Part shown: positions 17,699-25,716 of the stretch, in pieces | Position numbering within the stretch: the stretch's first letter is position 1 | Layout of the letters: every line of letters begins with the position of its first letter | Assembly: GCA_018266215.1 (NCBI GenBank) | Contig: JAFEAV010000016.1 | Span: 32,519 to 96,518 of the forward strand | DNA length: 64,000 nt | From: Cyanobacteria bacterium SZAS LIN-3 | Lineage (GTDB): Bacteria > Cyanobacteriota > Vampirovibrionia > Obscuribacterales > Obscuribacteraceae | Direction of reading: 5' to 3' | Made by a program: the position numbers and the translations under genes | The notes under the pieces: model-generated | Seen by the model: only the letters and a program-made list of their open reading frames with translations | What the model was told of the DNA's origin: nothing | Database searches by the model: none

Positions 17699-18769
17699 CT
17701 ACTTCCAGAGATCAAAGCGATCCTCGGTATTAGATGTAATCCCATGCACCTTAGTCCCGGCTTTGGGCATAAACTTGGGTACGTACTTGGGATAGCACAT
17801 TTTGGTATTGTTCAAGGGCTCACCGCTACTCTGTTTCACTGCCAGACGCGCATTCACCGCAGTAGTGGCTGTTTCTTCAGTGTAGGGCGAATGTGCCTGG
17901 ACATATAACTCATCGCCGACTTTGATATTCAATTCTGAACCGTGGTAAACCAGTGATTGCATCACCGGACCGCCCGGCAGAGAGCTGACCACACCCATGG
18001 TCATACCGCGCAGACGCGGATGTTTATCCTCTTTTGTCACCGCCTTCATCGTCACAATGGACGGATTGACGGCACCGATAGCTCCCATAACCACTGGCAG
18101 GACACCAAATGTGGCCACGGATCCCAGCTGGCTCAAGCCTGTGCTGACACCAAAACTAACCACCTGCGCACCAACGGCGGTATCATCACTGAGTGTCTCT
18201 TCGGCTTTCTGTACAATCCCTTTTTTGTCCACAACAATCTTTCGCTCGACTTTGTCGCCAAAGACAGTCTGCTGCTGGCTCAGAATGCCCTCAATTTTTA
18301 TGTGTTCCTGATCCGGAGTAATGATTTCATCAAAAGCCAGCTTGATTATGCTGCTTTTGTGAAAGCGTTTATCGCCCGAAATCATGGCCTGAGTCATATT
18401 GCGACTGCGCACATAGTGGTCGATGTGCCCGACGACAATGGAGCCGGCCGGAGCGATCAAACGACCGTCAAAAACAAGATCTTCTTTTAAATGGGCCTCA
18501 ATCACATCGCCCTGACGAGCCGAGCGACTATCGATGTCGGTATCGAATATAACGGGAAACTGAGTCGCCGAAGGCAAAGGCAATATGTCGAACGGTGAAA
18601 CGAAATGATTTTCCTCAGCAGAGACAGCCGCAGGTGCACAAACCTGTACAGAAAATTGCAAGCAAATCGACACCGCCAGAGCGGAAATGAGAGACCTTGC
18701 CGCAGCGCCACTGGCGGCAAAAAAATTAGCAAAAAATGTCCGGGAGAGTTTCATACCAGTATTAAACAT
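17699..18769 (-). CDS. Exported protein with a VirB10/TrbI-like segment
   Basis: About 356 residues from ATG 18769 (GGAT 7 nt upstream). A signal peptide ends near VSAEEN. The segment SRSARQGDVIEAHLKEDLVFDGRLIAPAGSIVVGHI resembles the beta-rich pattern of TrbI/VirB10-type proteins, where a property is set by a hydrophobic-Gly-Ala-Pro-Gly loop; this is a weak resemblance. No other secretion-system gene is nearby, so a conjugation role is not claimed. A Gly-rich stretch near the middle (VVSFGVSTGLSQLGSVATFG) may touch a membrane. The 14-bp palindrome at 18793 lies just upstream and argues against an earlier start at 18814. Confidence 0.55.
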   Translation of the reverse strand: MFNTGMKLSRTFFANFFAASGAAARSLISALAVSICLQFSVQVCAPAAVSAEENHFVSPFDILPLPSATQFPVIFDTDIDSRSARQGDVIEAHLKEDLVFDGRLIAPAGSIVVGHIDHYVRSRNMTQAMISGDKRFHKSSIIKLAFDEIITPDQEHIKIEGILSQQQTVFGDKVERKIVVDKKGIVQKAEETLSDDTAVGAQVVSFGVSTGLSQLGSVATFGVLPVVMGAIGAVNPSIVTMKAVTKEDKHPRLRGMTMGVVSSLPGGPVMQSLVYHGSELNIKVGDELYVQAHSPYTEETATTAVNARLAVKQSSGEPLNNTKMCYPKYVPKFMPKAGTKVHGITSNTEDRFDLWK

Positions 18770-18792
18770 AATAGATCCGGGCAGCAAAAGGC

Positions 18793-18806
18793 TGAAGTAT
18801 ACTTCA
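18793..18806. promoter_or_regulatory. 14-bp perfect palindrome (candidate operator)
   Basis: TGAAGTATACTTCA is a perfect palindrome 24 bp upstream of the ATG at 18769 and just after the end of the gap to the TPR-like gene ending at 18833 (same strand). It suits a dimeric repressor site at the promoter of the 17699-18769 gene. Confidence 0.5.
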
Positions 18807-18832
18807 CTTTTCAAAAGAAAAAACCGGCCAAG

Positions 18833-19537
18833 TTAGTGGATTCCGGCAATTCTGCGCTCTGTTTCTTCCTTCACTTTGGCCATTTTTTCTTGATATTCCT
18901 TTTCGATTGCCTGCTCTTCTTCAGGCGTCATGGACGTTCTTACAGTACCGTCGGGAAACTGATAAAACTGATTGGCATTAGTTTCACCGTGGGCCAACCT
19001 TTCCTTCATTTCGGCTTTCAGTGCCTTAATTTTATCGTTGCATTCACTGCGCAAGCGCTCTATCTGCAAACGTCTATCTTTGTCACGCGGAGTTTCTGGG
19101 GCGTCACCTTTTTTGCCTTCTTCTTCACTGCCACCACCGGCAGAGGCAGAAGCCGACGCGCTCGAGGTCTTTGCCGAGCTGTCGGCCGGTGCTGCGGCGC
19201 TAACGCCGGAGAGAGAGGCAAGCACTTTTTGACAGGCGCTCAAAGTATCGGCCGGCGGTGAACAGCTCATACAGGTCTCATACTCTCTTTTTGCACCGCT
19301 GCGCTGGCCCATGGCCAGAAGTGTATTAGCGAGATAATAATGGCCGGGCCAAAATTTGGGGAATTTGGCCACGGTCTCATTAAAAATGGGCAGGGCCTGA
19401 CTGTAACTCCGGGCATTGTACAGCTGGCAACCGCGGGCAAACTGATCCTCGGCGGAGACCCGCGGACAGAAGACTGCTGCTGCGATTAGTGCTGTCGCTG
19501 CCATAGCCACGATTTTGATTCGCTCATTTGTCTTCAT
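18833..19537 (-). CDS. Exported TPR-like protein, tandem paralogue 2
   Basis: Protein of 234 residues with a signal peptide (VAMAATALIAAAVFCPRVSA). After cleavage come two TPR-like helices (FARGCQLYNARSYSQALPIF, WPGHYYLANTLLAMGQRSGAKREYE), then a Ser/Ala-rich linker and a C-terminal charged coiled coil rich in Glu and Lys. AGGA 8 nt before the ATG supports the start. It is closely similar in design to the gene just upstream (19547-20257), which ends 9 bp before it, so the two are tandem duplicates in one operon. The role is unknown; probably a periplasmic scaffold. Confidence 0.65.
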   Translation of the reverse strand: MKTNERIKIVAMAATALIAAAVFCPRVSAEDQFARGCQLYNARSYSQALPIFNETVAKFPKFWPGHYYLANTLLAMGQRSGAKREYETCMSCSPPADTLSACQKVLASLSGVSAAAPADSSAKTSSASASASAGGGSEEEGKKGDAPETPRDKDRRLQIERLRSECNDKIKALKAEMKERLAHGETNANQFYQFPDGTVRTSMTPEEEQAIEKEYQEKMAKVKEETERRIAGIH

Positions 19538-19546
19538 ACTTTTTTC

Positions 19547-20257
19547 CTACTTGATAGCCTCTATTTGCGTCCGGGCGCGACTCTGCAATGCTTGTATTTT
19601 TTCATCATACTCGCGGGTTATTGCCGCTCGCTCTTCATCGGGCAAATGTGTCTGCGGACATTCCCAGGGAGATGGTTTTTCCCAGTTATTGGTGTTCAAC
19701 TCGGCCTGGGCGATGCGCTCCTTCAGCTCCTGCCGCAAGACGCTTATCTGCTGATCACACAGATCCTGGATCGCTTTTTTTCGCCACCTGCTGTCCATCT
19801 CCTGCGGCGAAGGGCCACTGGCGGCTTTCTCTACTTTTTCACCTATAACCTTATCGCCGGACTTGTCCGCCTCCCGCGCCGCATCGGCGGCGATAGTATC
19901 AAGCGGTTCAGTCATGGGCATTTCGGGCGTGCCCCCCAGAGATGTAATCATCTTCTGACAGACAGCAACGATTTCCGGCAGAGGAGCCGGTTTGCTGTTC
20001 AAACTGGACTGATATTCATTGCGTGCTTTTGTCCGCTGTCCCAGAGCCAGGTAGGTATGCGCCAGGTAATAATGGCCAGGCCAGTAAGTCGGATACTTGG
20101 TTGTGGTCGCTTCCAGGCCGGGCAACGCTTTTAAGTAATTTTTCTGCTCATAAAACTTACAGGCATTGCCGAATTCATCAGCTGCCACCACCTGCGGCAC
20201 CGCAGTACAACACACAGTCAAAAATATCAACGCTTTGAGCTGAGCGGCAATTCTCAA
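19547..20257 (-). CDS. Exported TPR-like protein, tandem paralogue 1
   Basis: Protein of 236 residues starting at TTG with GAGG 8 nt upstream. It has a signal peptide (ALIFLTVCCTAVPQVVAADE), a TPR-like pair (FGNACKFYEQKNYLKALPGL, WPGHYYLAHTYLALGQRTKARNEY) and a charged C-terminal helix with conserved Glu/Arg. It shares the WPGHYYLA block and overall order with its downstream neighbour. The Cys pairs CQK and CDQQ recur in both proteins and could form disulfides. Confidence 0.65.
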   Translation of the reverse strand: MRIAAQLKALIFLTVCCTAVPQVVAADEFGNACKFYEQKNYLKALPGLEATTTKYPTYWPGHYYLAHTYLALGQRTKARNEYQSSLNSKPAPLPEIVAVCQKMITSLGGTPEMPMTEPLDTIAADAAREADKSGDKVIGEKVEKAASGPSPQEMDSRWRKKAIQDLCDQQISVLRQELKERIAQAELNTNNWEKPSPWECPQTHLPDEERAAITREYDEKIQALQSRARTQIEAIK

Positions 20258-20457
20258 TTAATCGACCTCAAAAAGCGCAGCGGTATCTAAAACTATGCCC
20301 TGTCCAGGTTTGTCTTCATCTTCAGATGACGGCGGGAGCCAAATTTTAACAATAAGTGCCCTCAGGGTAAAGTCCGGTGCCGACAAAGACGGGGCTGGTC
20401 AGGAAAAACCTGTTAAACTGGCCAGCCAATCAATTACTCCAGAATATCAAAATTAAT

Positions 20458-21579
20458 ATGCGCCGGCACTTAACCCTCCTGCTATTAATTGCAATCTCCT
20501 CCTCCACTCCGGCCCAGGCCCGGGGCGAGGAATATTGCAAATTGCTGATGCACGGCGCCGCCGAATATGATGCGGCCAGATATCCGCAGGCCGAGACACT
20601 CCTGAACCAGGCCGTGGCCCAACAGCCAAACAATATCGTCTGTCGCATCGAGCGCGGGCGCTGTCTCTGGCGCCTGGGTAAATTCAATCAAGCGATCAGT
20701 GACTTCGACACGGCTCTGAAACTGCATCCCAATCGCAATCTCACGATTCAGACCCTGACCTTCAGGGTCACGGCAAACCAGTCCCTGAAGAACTGGCCGG
20801 CGGTCATAAGCGACTGCAATAAGCTATTGCAACTGGAGGAGCACGACGCCTTTGCCTGCGCTCAAAGGGCTATGGCCTACGACCGGCTGGGCAAGCGCTC
20901 CCTGGCACAAAAAGATTACGACCAGTGCCACCGTCTGGTGCCCCGCAACAAATCATACCTGGCGGTGCAACGGCTTATCGATGCCGAGGCCGACGTGCAG
21001 GACAAATTCGCCGCCGGGATCAAGTATCTCGACGGCCACATCAGAGCCCATCCCTACGACGCCGACGCCTACTACACTCGCGCCGGGCTCTATTCACAAC
21101 TGGGCAAGCCAAAAGAAACAATGGCCGATTATGATGCCAGCATAAAACTCAGTCCAGTTCGTTTTATGGTCCAGTATCAAAGGGCCAAATACCTGGCCTC
21201 GCAAAAGCTGTACAAACAAGCGGTGGAAGGCTTTACCGACGCGCTGGAGCAGGCGCCGGGCAATGACCATGTGCTACTGGAGCGCGCCGAAAGCTACGCA
21301 AAAATGGGTGACTATGCGCGCAGCATCAGCGATTATTCGGCTATGGCCGCACTCCACCCGCAAGAGGAAGACCCGCTGCACTTCCGAGCGCGTGTCTACG
21401 CTCTGGATAAACAATACGAACGAGCTCTGAGCGACTACAACACCGTGATCAAACTGGCTCCTGAACAGGCCGCCAACTACAAAGAACGGGCCGACATCTA
21501 TGAAAGGCTGGGTCGACGCGAGATGGCTGTGCGCGACCGGAAGAAAGCAGCAGAATTACTGGCTGCACCGGTCAACTGA
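20458..21579 (+). CDS. Exported TPR-repeat protein
   Basis: About 373 residues from the ATG at 20458, chosen because it starts a clean signal peptide (LTLLLLIAISSSTPAQA); an earlier in-frame ATG at 20377 would bury it. At least seven TPR motifs follow, with the canonical A..Y..AI/D spacing (YPQAETLLNQAVAQQPNN, FNQAISDFDTALKLHPN, YKQAVEGFTDALEQAPGN, YERALSDYNTVIKLAPE). TPR proteins act as protein-binding scaffolds; this one should work in the periplasm or at the cell surface. It is divergent from the tandem TPR-like pair, suggesting a shared function. Confidence 0.8.
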   Translation: MRRHLTLLLLIAISSSTPAQARGEEYCKLLMHGAAEYDAARYPQAETLLNQAVAQQPNNIVCRIERGRCLWRLGKFNQAISDFDTALKLHPNRNLTIQTLTFRVTANQSLKNWPAVISDCNKLLQLEEHDAFACAQRAMAYDRLGKRSLAQKDYDQCHRLVPRNKSYLAVQRLIDAEADVQDKFAAGIKYLDGHIRAHPYDADAYYTRAGLYSQLGKPKETMADYDASIKLSPVRFMVQYQRAKYLASQKLYKQAVEGFTDALEQAPGNDHVLLERAESYAKMGDYARSISDYSAMAALHPQEEDPLHFRARVYALDKQYERALSDYNTVIKLAPEQAANYKERADIYERLGRREMAVRDRKKAAELLAAPVN

Positions 21580-21589
21580 TTTTTGCCCC

Positions 21590-22168
21590 TCAGCGCCCCG
21601 GGAAGAAATCGCCTTTAATTTCACTGACCGGATTGGTGCCGATTTGCAGCCGAATATAGCCGTGCCTTTCGCCCTTCTCGTTGAGCGGATAAAACTTGAG
21701 TTCCATGGCATAGTCGAGACTATCATCCTTGGCACCATTAGTGGCGGTAACGGTTGATTGTGTCCCGTTCTTGTCGAGCACCGTATAGGTTATCTTTGGC
21801 GCCGGCACCTGGCCTTTTTCAGTAAGTGCCTTTCGTGTGTTGTAGCAAATCTGATAAGTCTGACCGACAAATTGCTGGGCTGAGGCAAACTCAATAACTA
21901 CGGGGGTCTGCCCCTCTAAACGCACGGTTGTGCCGGAGGCTGTGGCCCGGACCAGTTTGAAAGGCTGACCGGCGATCGAACCTTCAACCGGACGGAATAC
22001 GCTCTGTACTTTTACCGGTACAAAAATGCGGCGACCAGGACCGGTTTTGTTTAGATTGAGTTTGTAGGAGCCGTCTTTATCGGCGGCAATCGCCGACTCC
22101 CCCTGCGCCAGGCCGGTCAAAATACAAGCGGTCAGGGCGAAGAAAATGCTACCGGATAATTTTTTCAA
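21590..22168 (-). CDS. Exported protein of unknown function
   Basis: Protein of 192 residues from a TTG start, with a signal peptide (ISFALTACILTGLAQG-type core near 6-22). The mature part is beta-rich with alternating hydrophobic residues (FKLVRATASGTTVRLEGQ, VIEFASAQQFVGQTYQI) and ends in RLQIGTNPVSEIKGDFFPGR. No family is recognised. It starts 2 bp after the stop of the gene at 22171, so both are in one operon. Confidence 0.6.
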   Translation of the reverse strand: MKKLSGSIFFALTACILTGLAQGESAIAADKDGSYKLNLNKTGPGRRIFVPVKVQSVFRPVEGSIAGQPFKLVRATASGTTVRLEGQTPVVIEFASAQQFVGQTYQICYNTRKALTEKGQVPAPKITYTVLDKNGTQSTVTATNGAKDDSLDYAMELKFYPLNEKGERHGYIRLQIGTNPVSEIKGDFFPGR

Positions 22169-22170
22169 GA

Positions 22171-22803
22171 TTAGTGCGCCTTTGCTCCTGCTGCGGCGGG
22201 AGCGGCAGCCTTTTTATTATTGAGTGGATGTCTGATTACAATGTAATAGGTTTGACTGGCTTTGTCCTCTCCCACGGCCATGCCGATTACATCGGGTGGG
22301 CGCTGCACATTGGGACGCACTTCATAGTCAATGAAAGAAACGACGGGCAGATCATAATCCTCAGGCACACCATTAACGGTACGGGGTTTACCGAGATTGG
22401 CATTGGGCGCCTTACAGCGGAAAGATTCACCCTCAACCGAAACCAGCTTGAAATTACCGACCGGGCTGAGACATTCGCGCTGGAATTGAAGTTCCATCTG
22501 CACTCTCTCACGGTACGGCACTTTCAAAAGAGATATGTAAGCGCCGCCATCCTTGTTTTTATAAGCCGCAGCAAACTTCTTCAGCAACTCCTCCTGAGAC
22601 TTGGCGCCTACCGGCGGATCACTGAATGATGCTTCTTTTTTGGTTTGCCCCGGGGCTGGTTTAGCGGCAGCACCCTTGGCAGGAGTAGCGGGAGCGGCAA
22701 CGGCCTTGACCGGAGCAGCTTTAGCCGGGGCAGCCACAGCCGGCTCGATGAGCGGCAGAGCCAGTCCGGTCAAAATCAAAAGCGCGGGAATCACCTTAAC
22801 CAC
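22171..22803 (-). CDS. Exported Ala/Pro-rich protein of unknown function
   Basis: About 210 residues from a GTG at 22803 with AGAGGA 7 nt upstream; longer in-frame starts to 22944 lack a site. Signal peptide VIPALLILTGLALPLIEPAVA, then an Ala/Pro/Lys linker (about 25-60). A folded domain follows (EELLKKFAAAYKNKDGGAYISLLKV...ELQFQRECLSPVG) that resembles the small NTF2/DUF4440-type fold used for binding or scaffolding; that link is tentative. First gene of the pair with 21590. Confidence 0.55.
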   Translation of the reverse strand: MVKVIPALLILTGLALPLIEPAVAAPAKAAPVKAVAAPATPAKGAAAKPAPGQTKKEASFSDPPVGAKSQEELLKKFAAAYKNKDGGAYISLLKVPYRERVQMELQFQRECLSPVGNFKLVSVEGESFRCKAPNANLGKPRTVNGVPEDYDLPVVSFIDYEVRPNVQRPPDVIGMAVGEDKASQTYYIVIRHPLNNKKAAAPAAAGAKAH

Positions 22804-22942
22804 TTGAACATCCTCTCGACGCCGTCTGCATAAAAGAATACAGTATAGCCCCGCAAATCGCCCAAATTTGGGGCTTTGCGCCGGGAGTTTTCTATTTACA
22901 ACCAGCGCCTGCCCGGCGTCCCTTGACAGTCCCGTAGATAGC

Positions 22943-22975
22943 AAAAGGCACCACTAGTGGTGATTAAGTGGTGCC
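22943..22975 (-). terminator. Rho-independent terminator of the XRE gene
   Basis: On the minus strand GGCACCACT pairs with AGTGGTGCC (9 bp), followed directly by TTTT. It lies 49 bp after the stop of the XRE regulator. The sequence also holds a nested 14-bp palindrome, CACCACTAGTGGTG, at 22949-22962. Confidence 0.75.
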
Positions 22976-23024
22976 ATGCATAACTAAATAATCCGATTGT
23001 TGCCAGAACAGCTTGATGGCAGGA

Positions 23025-23297
23025 TTAATCGGCTCGTCTTCTCATGTATTCTTCAGCCAAACTGATCAATTCAGATGGTCTGACATCCAGACCGTTGGCT
23101 ATTTTGACCAGATTTTTCATGCTGAAATTTCTAGCACCACACTCAACATCGCTGAGATAGCCCCTGGCTAGACCGACATCACAAGAGAGATCTTCTTGAG
23201 TCAGTTGTTTTTCCTTGCGCTTTTGTTTGATCACGAAAGACAACCCGGTCAATAGTGTCTCTGCGTCGAGCCCTTGCTTTAATGTATTTTCTACCAT
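23025..23297 (-). CDS. XRE-family helix-turn-helix regulator
   Basis: DNA-binding protein of 90 residues with a central HTH of the Cro/CI type (LTQEDLSCDVGLARGYLSDVECGARNFSMKNLVKIANGL, the recognition helix around RGYLSDVE). The whole protein is close to a single HTH domain, so it should act as a dimer without a separate sensor domain. AAGGA 8 nt before the ATG supports the start. An 8-bp inverted repeat at 23378-23403 lies upstream and is a candidate autoregulatory operator. A clean terminator follows. Confidence 0.85.
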   Translation of the reverse strand: MVENTLKQGLDAETLLTGLSFVIKQKRKEKQLTQEDLSCDVGLARGYLSDVECGARNFSMKNLVKIANGLDVRPSELISLAEEYMRRRAD

Positions 23298-23377
23298 AAG
23301 ATCGTTCCTTCACCACGCACCACATATAGTTATGTCAGCGGCGCAACACCTGTAAGAACCATAACTCTTTCAACCTA

Positions 23378-23403
23378 TCACGCTCAATATAAATCGAGCG
23401 TGA
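23378..23403. promoter_or_regulatory. 8-bp inverted repeat upstream of the XRE gene
   Basis: TCACGCTC (23378-23385) and GAGCGTGA (23396-23403) flank an AT-rich 10-bp centre that contains a TATAAAT sequence. It lies 80 bp before the XRE start. A repressor here would overlap a promoter. Confidence 0.5.
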
Positions 23404-23584
23404 AATAAGAGGCAATAGTATTGCAAAGTTTCTTGAATCAGGCTACTGGAGCCAAACTTGCCCCTTAATCATTCCTTTCTTTTCTCTCTTTTTCCGCACT
23501 GCAATTACCTTTTACTTGGGCTAAACGTCGTTCAACAGCCACAATTGCACTGCACTAAAATTGCACAATTGCAGTTCCAAAAGC

Positions 23585-23608
23585 CGGTATTGATACGTAT
23601 CAATACCG
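23585..23608. promoter_or_regulatory. 24-bp perfect palindrome (candidate operator)
   Basis: Each half is CGGTATTGATAC, meeting its own reverse complement with no spacer. It lies 68 bp before the ATG of the flavin-reductase-like gene. A perfect 24-bp palindrome by chance is very unlikely; a dimeric repressor such as a TetR- or HxlR-type protein is the natural reader, though none of those is encoded next to it apart from the XRE protein. Confidence 0.65.
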
Positions 23609-23676
23609 CAAACTCAAGTGATATAAGTATCCACAGGTGGTAGTTCACGGCAAGTTGCGGAGGAGGCAGCAGGTAC

Positions 23677-24330
23677 ATGGAAATTAAGAACAGCAATTCA
23701 AACGATGCTTTTTTTGGTTTCGATGTGGCGGAAATGCCGTGGAGTGAGGCCTATAGACTGCTCATTCATTGTGTCGCCCCAAGACCGATTGCCTTTGTTT
23801 CGACCCTTTCAAAAAATGGAAAAGCAAATCTAGCTCCTTTCAGTTTCTTTATGGGTGGTGGCTCAAACCCGCCGTCTGTAGCCTTCTCTCCCAGTACGGA
23901 AGCACCCGGCAAATTGAAAGATACACTAGTAAATATCAAAGAAACCGGCGAGTACACGATAAATATTGTCAGCCATTCCTTCATCGAGAAGATGAACCAG
24001 ACCTCCTTCAGCTATCCTCACGGCGTCAGTGAATGGGAAAAGAGTGGTTTGACCATGGCGCCGGCGGTAAAAGTGGGCCCGGCACACGTTGCCGAAAGTC
24101 TCATGGCCATGGAATGCAAGCTCTTCCAGATTGTTCATCACGGCGAAAATGTTGGATCAGCTAACTATGTAATTGGCGAGGTAGTGTACTTCCATATTGC
24201 TCGTGAGATCATGCACAACGGCCGCATCGATCCGACCAGAGTCGACTATGTCGCCCGCATGGGCGGCCAGTGGTACACACGCGCCACCGCCGACTCAATG
24301 TTTCAACTACAACGCCCGCAGGAAGGTTGA
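23677..24330 (+). CDS. Flavin reductase-like FMN-binding split-barrel protein
   Basis: Flavoprotein of 217 residues. RPIAFVSTLSKNGKANLAPFSFF near 36-58 and the later NIVSHSF and VGPAHVAESLMAMECKLF blocks are typical of the flavin reductase/FMN-binding split-barrel family, whose members bind FMN and often supply reduced flavin. A strong GGAGGAGG precedes the ATG at 23677. The gene is convergent with the decarboxylase gene and overlaps it by 24 bp. The palindrome at 23585 is its likely control site. The electron acceptor or partner is unknown. Confidence 0.85.
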   Translation: MEIKNSNSNDAFFGFDVAEMPWSEAYRLLIHCVAPRPIAFVSTLSKNGKANLAPFSFFMGGGSNPPSVAFSPSTEAPGKLKDTLVNIKETGEYTINIVSHSFIEKMNQTSFSYPHGVSEWEKSGLTMAPAVKVGPAHVAESLMAMECKLFQIVHHGENVGSANYVIGEVVYFHIAREIMHNGRIDPTRVDYVARMGGQWYTRATADSMFQLQRPQEG

Positions 24331-25716
24331 ACCGGAGGCCCCGGAGCGCCCCAGGCAGTTATCCGTAGCGCAGCCGAGAATTTCCCAGATCTCATTCATA
24401 TAAGTATGATGCTCCGGTTTCATCAGACAGGAGCGCAGACAGGTAATGTTTTCCTGGTCCCAGTCCAGATCCGCTCCGACCGCAACCTGCCGAAAGAGGG
24501 CAGCAGGCAGGGTGGCCAGGGCCAGATGCAGATTTTGTGCGGCCGCTTCCTCAAACACTTCGCGCGCCAGTGCCGATGCCCGGCTGGCCGTCTCCGCTCT
24601 AACGGCGTACACAACAATATCCAGCTCCGGCCTCAGAGGCGCAATAAAACGTCCATCGGCCCTGAGCTTTTCATAAAACTCCATGCCGGCTTGTCTGGCC
24701 TCGGATAGTCCGCGAGCAAATTCTCCGCCCGGCACCAGGGGCAAAAGTCTCTGCGTGGCCCAGAGGGCAACCGCCGAGGCCCCAGCCCGGGAGCATTCCA
24801 GACTGATTTCACCAAGGTGCAATTGACTGGAACTAAAATACGTATAGGGTGAATCATGCTTGTAGAGCGCGCCACAGGCCGGATCTTTGAATATGACACA
24901 ACCGCAACCATAGGGTTGCAATCCGTGTTTGTGCGGATCGACAACAATCGAATCGACCTGCGAAGTCATCGCGTAGGCGCGGGCGGCATGGTCGTCCAGA
25001 TTGTCCACCAGTTTGAAATAGCCGCCGTAAGCACTGTCCACATGCACACGAAAGTTATAGTCTTCCCTGAGAGCGAGAATCTCCGGCAGCGGATCCACTG
25101 ATCCGGTGGATGTCGTCCCCAGCGTTACAACAACTGTGCCCACATTGCCCTGTTGCAGCAGAAGGCGCAGGTGGGCCAGGTCCATGCGCCCGAGCGCGTC
25201 AGCGTCAACCGCGGCATACGGAATGCCAAGCACGGAAGTAATGCGCGAATGGGTGTAATGGGCCTGGCTGGAAGCAACAATCAACTTGCCCGGTTGCAGT
25301 CTGGAGGCCACCCACAGAGCTTCCAGATTGGCCATAGTACCGCCGCTGGTCAGATGCCCCAGATGATGATCGGCGGGGAATCCAAACATGGCGGCAATTT
25401 CCGCCACCGCTTCCTTCTCCATGGCCGAGCTGGCTATACCGCCATCCAGGGCATGATTGTTGGGATTGATAAAGAGGGCCAGGGAATAAGCCAATCGCGC
25501 CACCGGATGTGGTGGCTTCAGCATTTGCCCGGCATAATAAGGATGCATATAAGGATAGTTGTCCTGCATGCGCCCGGCCACCTCAAGCAATACACGCTCC
25601 AGGTCAGCGGCGGCACTGGGGTGCGCCGGAGCCAGGGCCGGCAGCTGCTCAAATCCCTCAGCCAATTTCTCTATCGCCCGGCTGAGAATGCCCAATGTTT
25701 CAGTATCCAGAATCAT
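24307..25716 (-). CDS. Group II PLP-dependent decarboxylase
   Basis: Aminotransferase-fold enzyme of 469 residues that decarboxylates an L-amino acid (relatives act on glutamate, aspartate, tyrosine, DOPA or tryptophan). Marks: HLTSGGTMANLEAL (about 121-134), the stacking His153 (QAHYTHS), Asp227 in HVDSAYGGYF that holds the pyridine nitrogen, and the Schiff-base Lys263 in DPHKHG. The length and order are intact. The ATG overlaps the stop of the DUF1501 gene (ATGA), making it the third gene of a DUF1800-DUF1501-decarboxylase operon. The substrate cannot be told from these motifs. Confidence 0.9.
   Translation of the reverse strand: MILDTETLGILSRAIEKLAEGFEQLPALAPAHPSAAADLERVLLEVAGRMQDNYPYMHPYYAGQMLKPPHPVARLAYSLALFINPNNHALDGGIASSAMEKEAVAEIAAMFGFPADHHLGHLTSGGTMANLEALWVASRLQPGKLIVASSQAHYTHSRITSVLGIPYAAVDADALGRMDLAHLRLLLQQGNVGTVVVTLGTTSTGSVDPLPEILALREDYNFRVHVDSAYGGYFKLVDNLDDHAARAYAMTSQVDSIVVDPHKHGLQPYGCGCVIFKDPACGALYKHDSPYTYFSSSQLHLGEISLECSRAGASAVALWATQRLLPLVPGGEFARGLSEARQAGMEFYEKLRADGRFIAPLRPELDIVVYAVRAETASRASALAREVFEEAAAQNLHLALATLPAALFRQVAVGADLDWDQENITCLRSCLMKPEHHTYMNEIWEILGCATDNCLGRSGASGSTFLRAL

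Larger units (their letters stand above)
23298..23676. other. Divergent control region between the XRE and flavin-reductase-like genes
   Basis: This 379-bp gap has no gene, but contains the inverted repeat at 23378-23403 and a long palindrome at 23585-23608. Between them the sequence is AT-rich with repeated TTGCA words (ATTGCACTGCAC, ATTGCACAATTGCAG). It is the densest regulatory-looking gap in this part of the window. Confidence 0.55.

Noticed and set aside
17699..18769. A conjugation (VirB10/TrbI) gene
   Set aside because: Only one weak segment of resemblance and no other transfer gene nearby.
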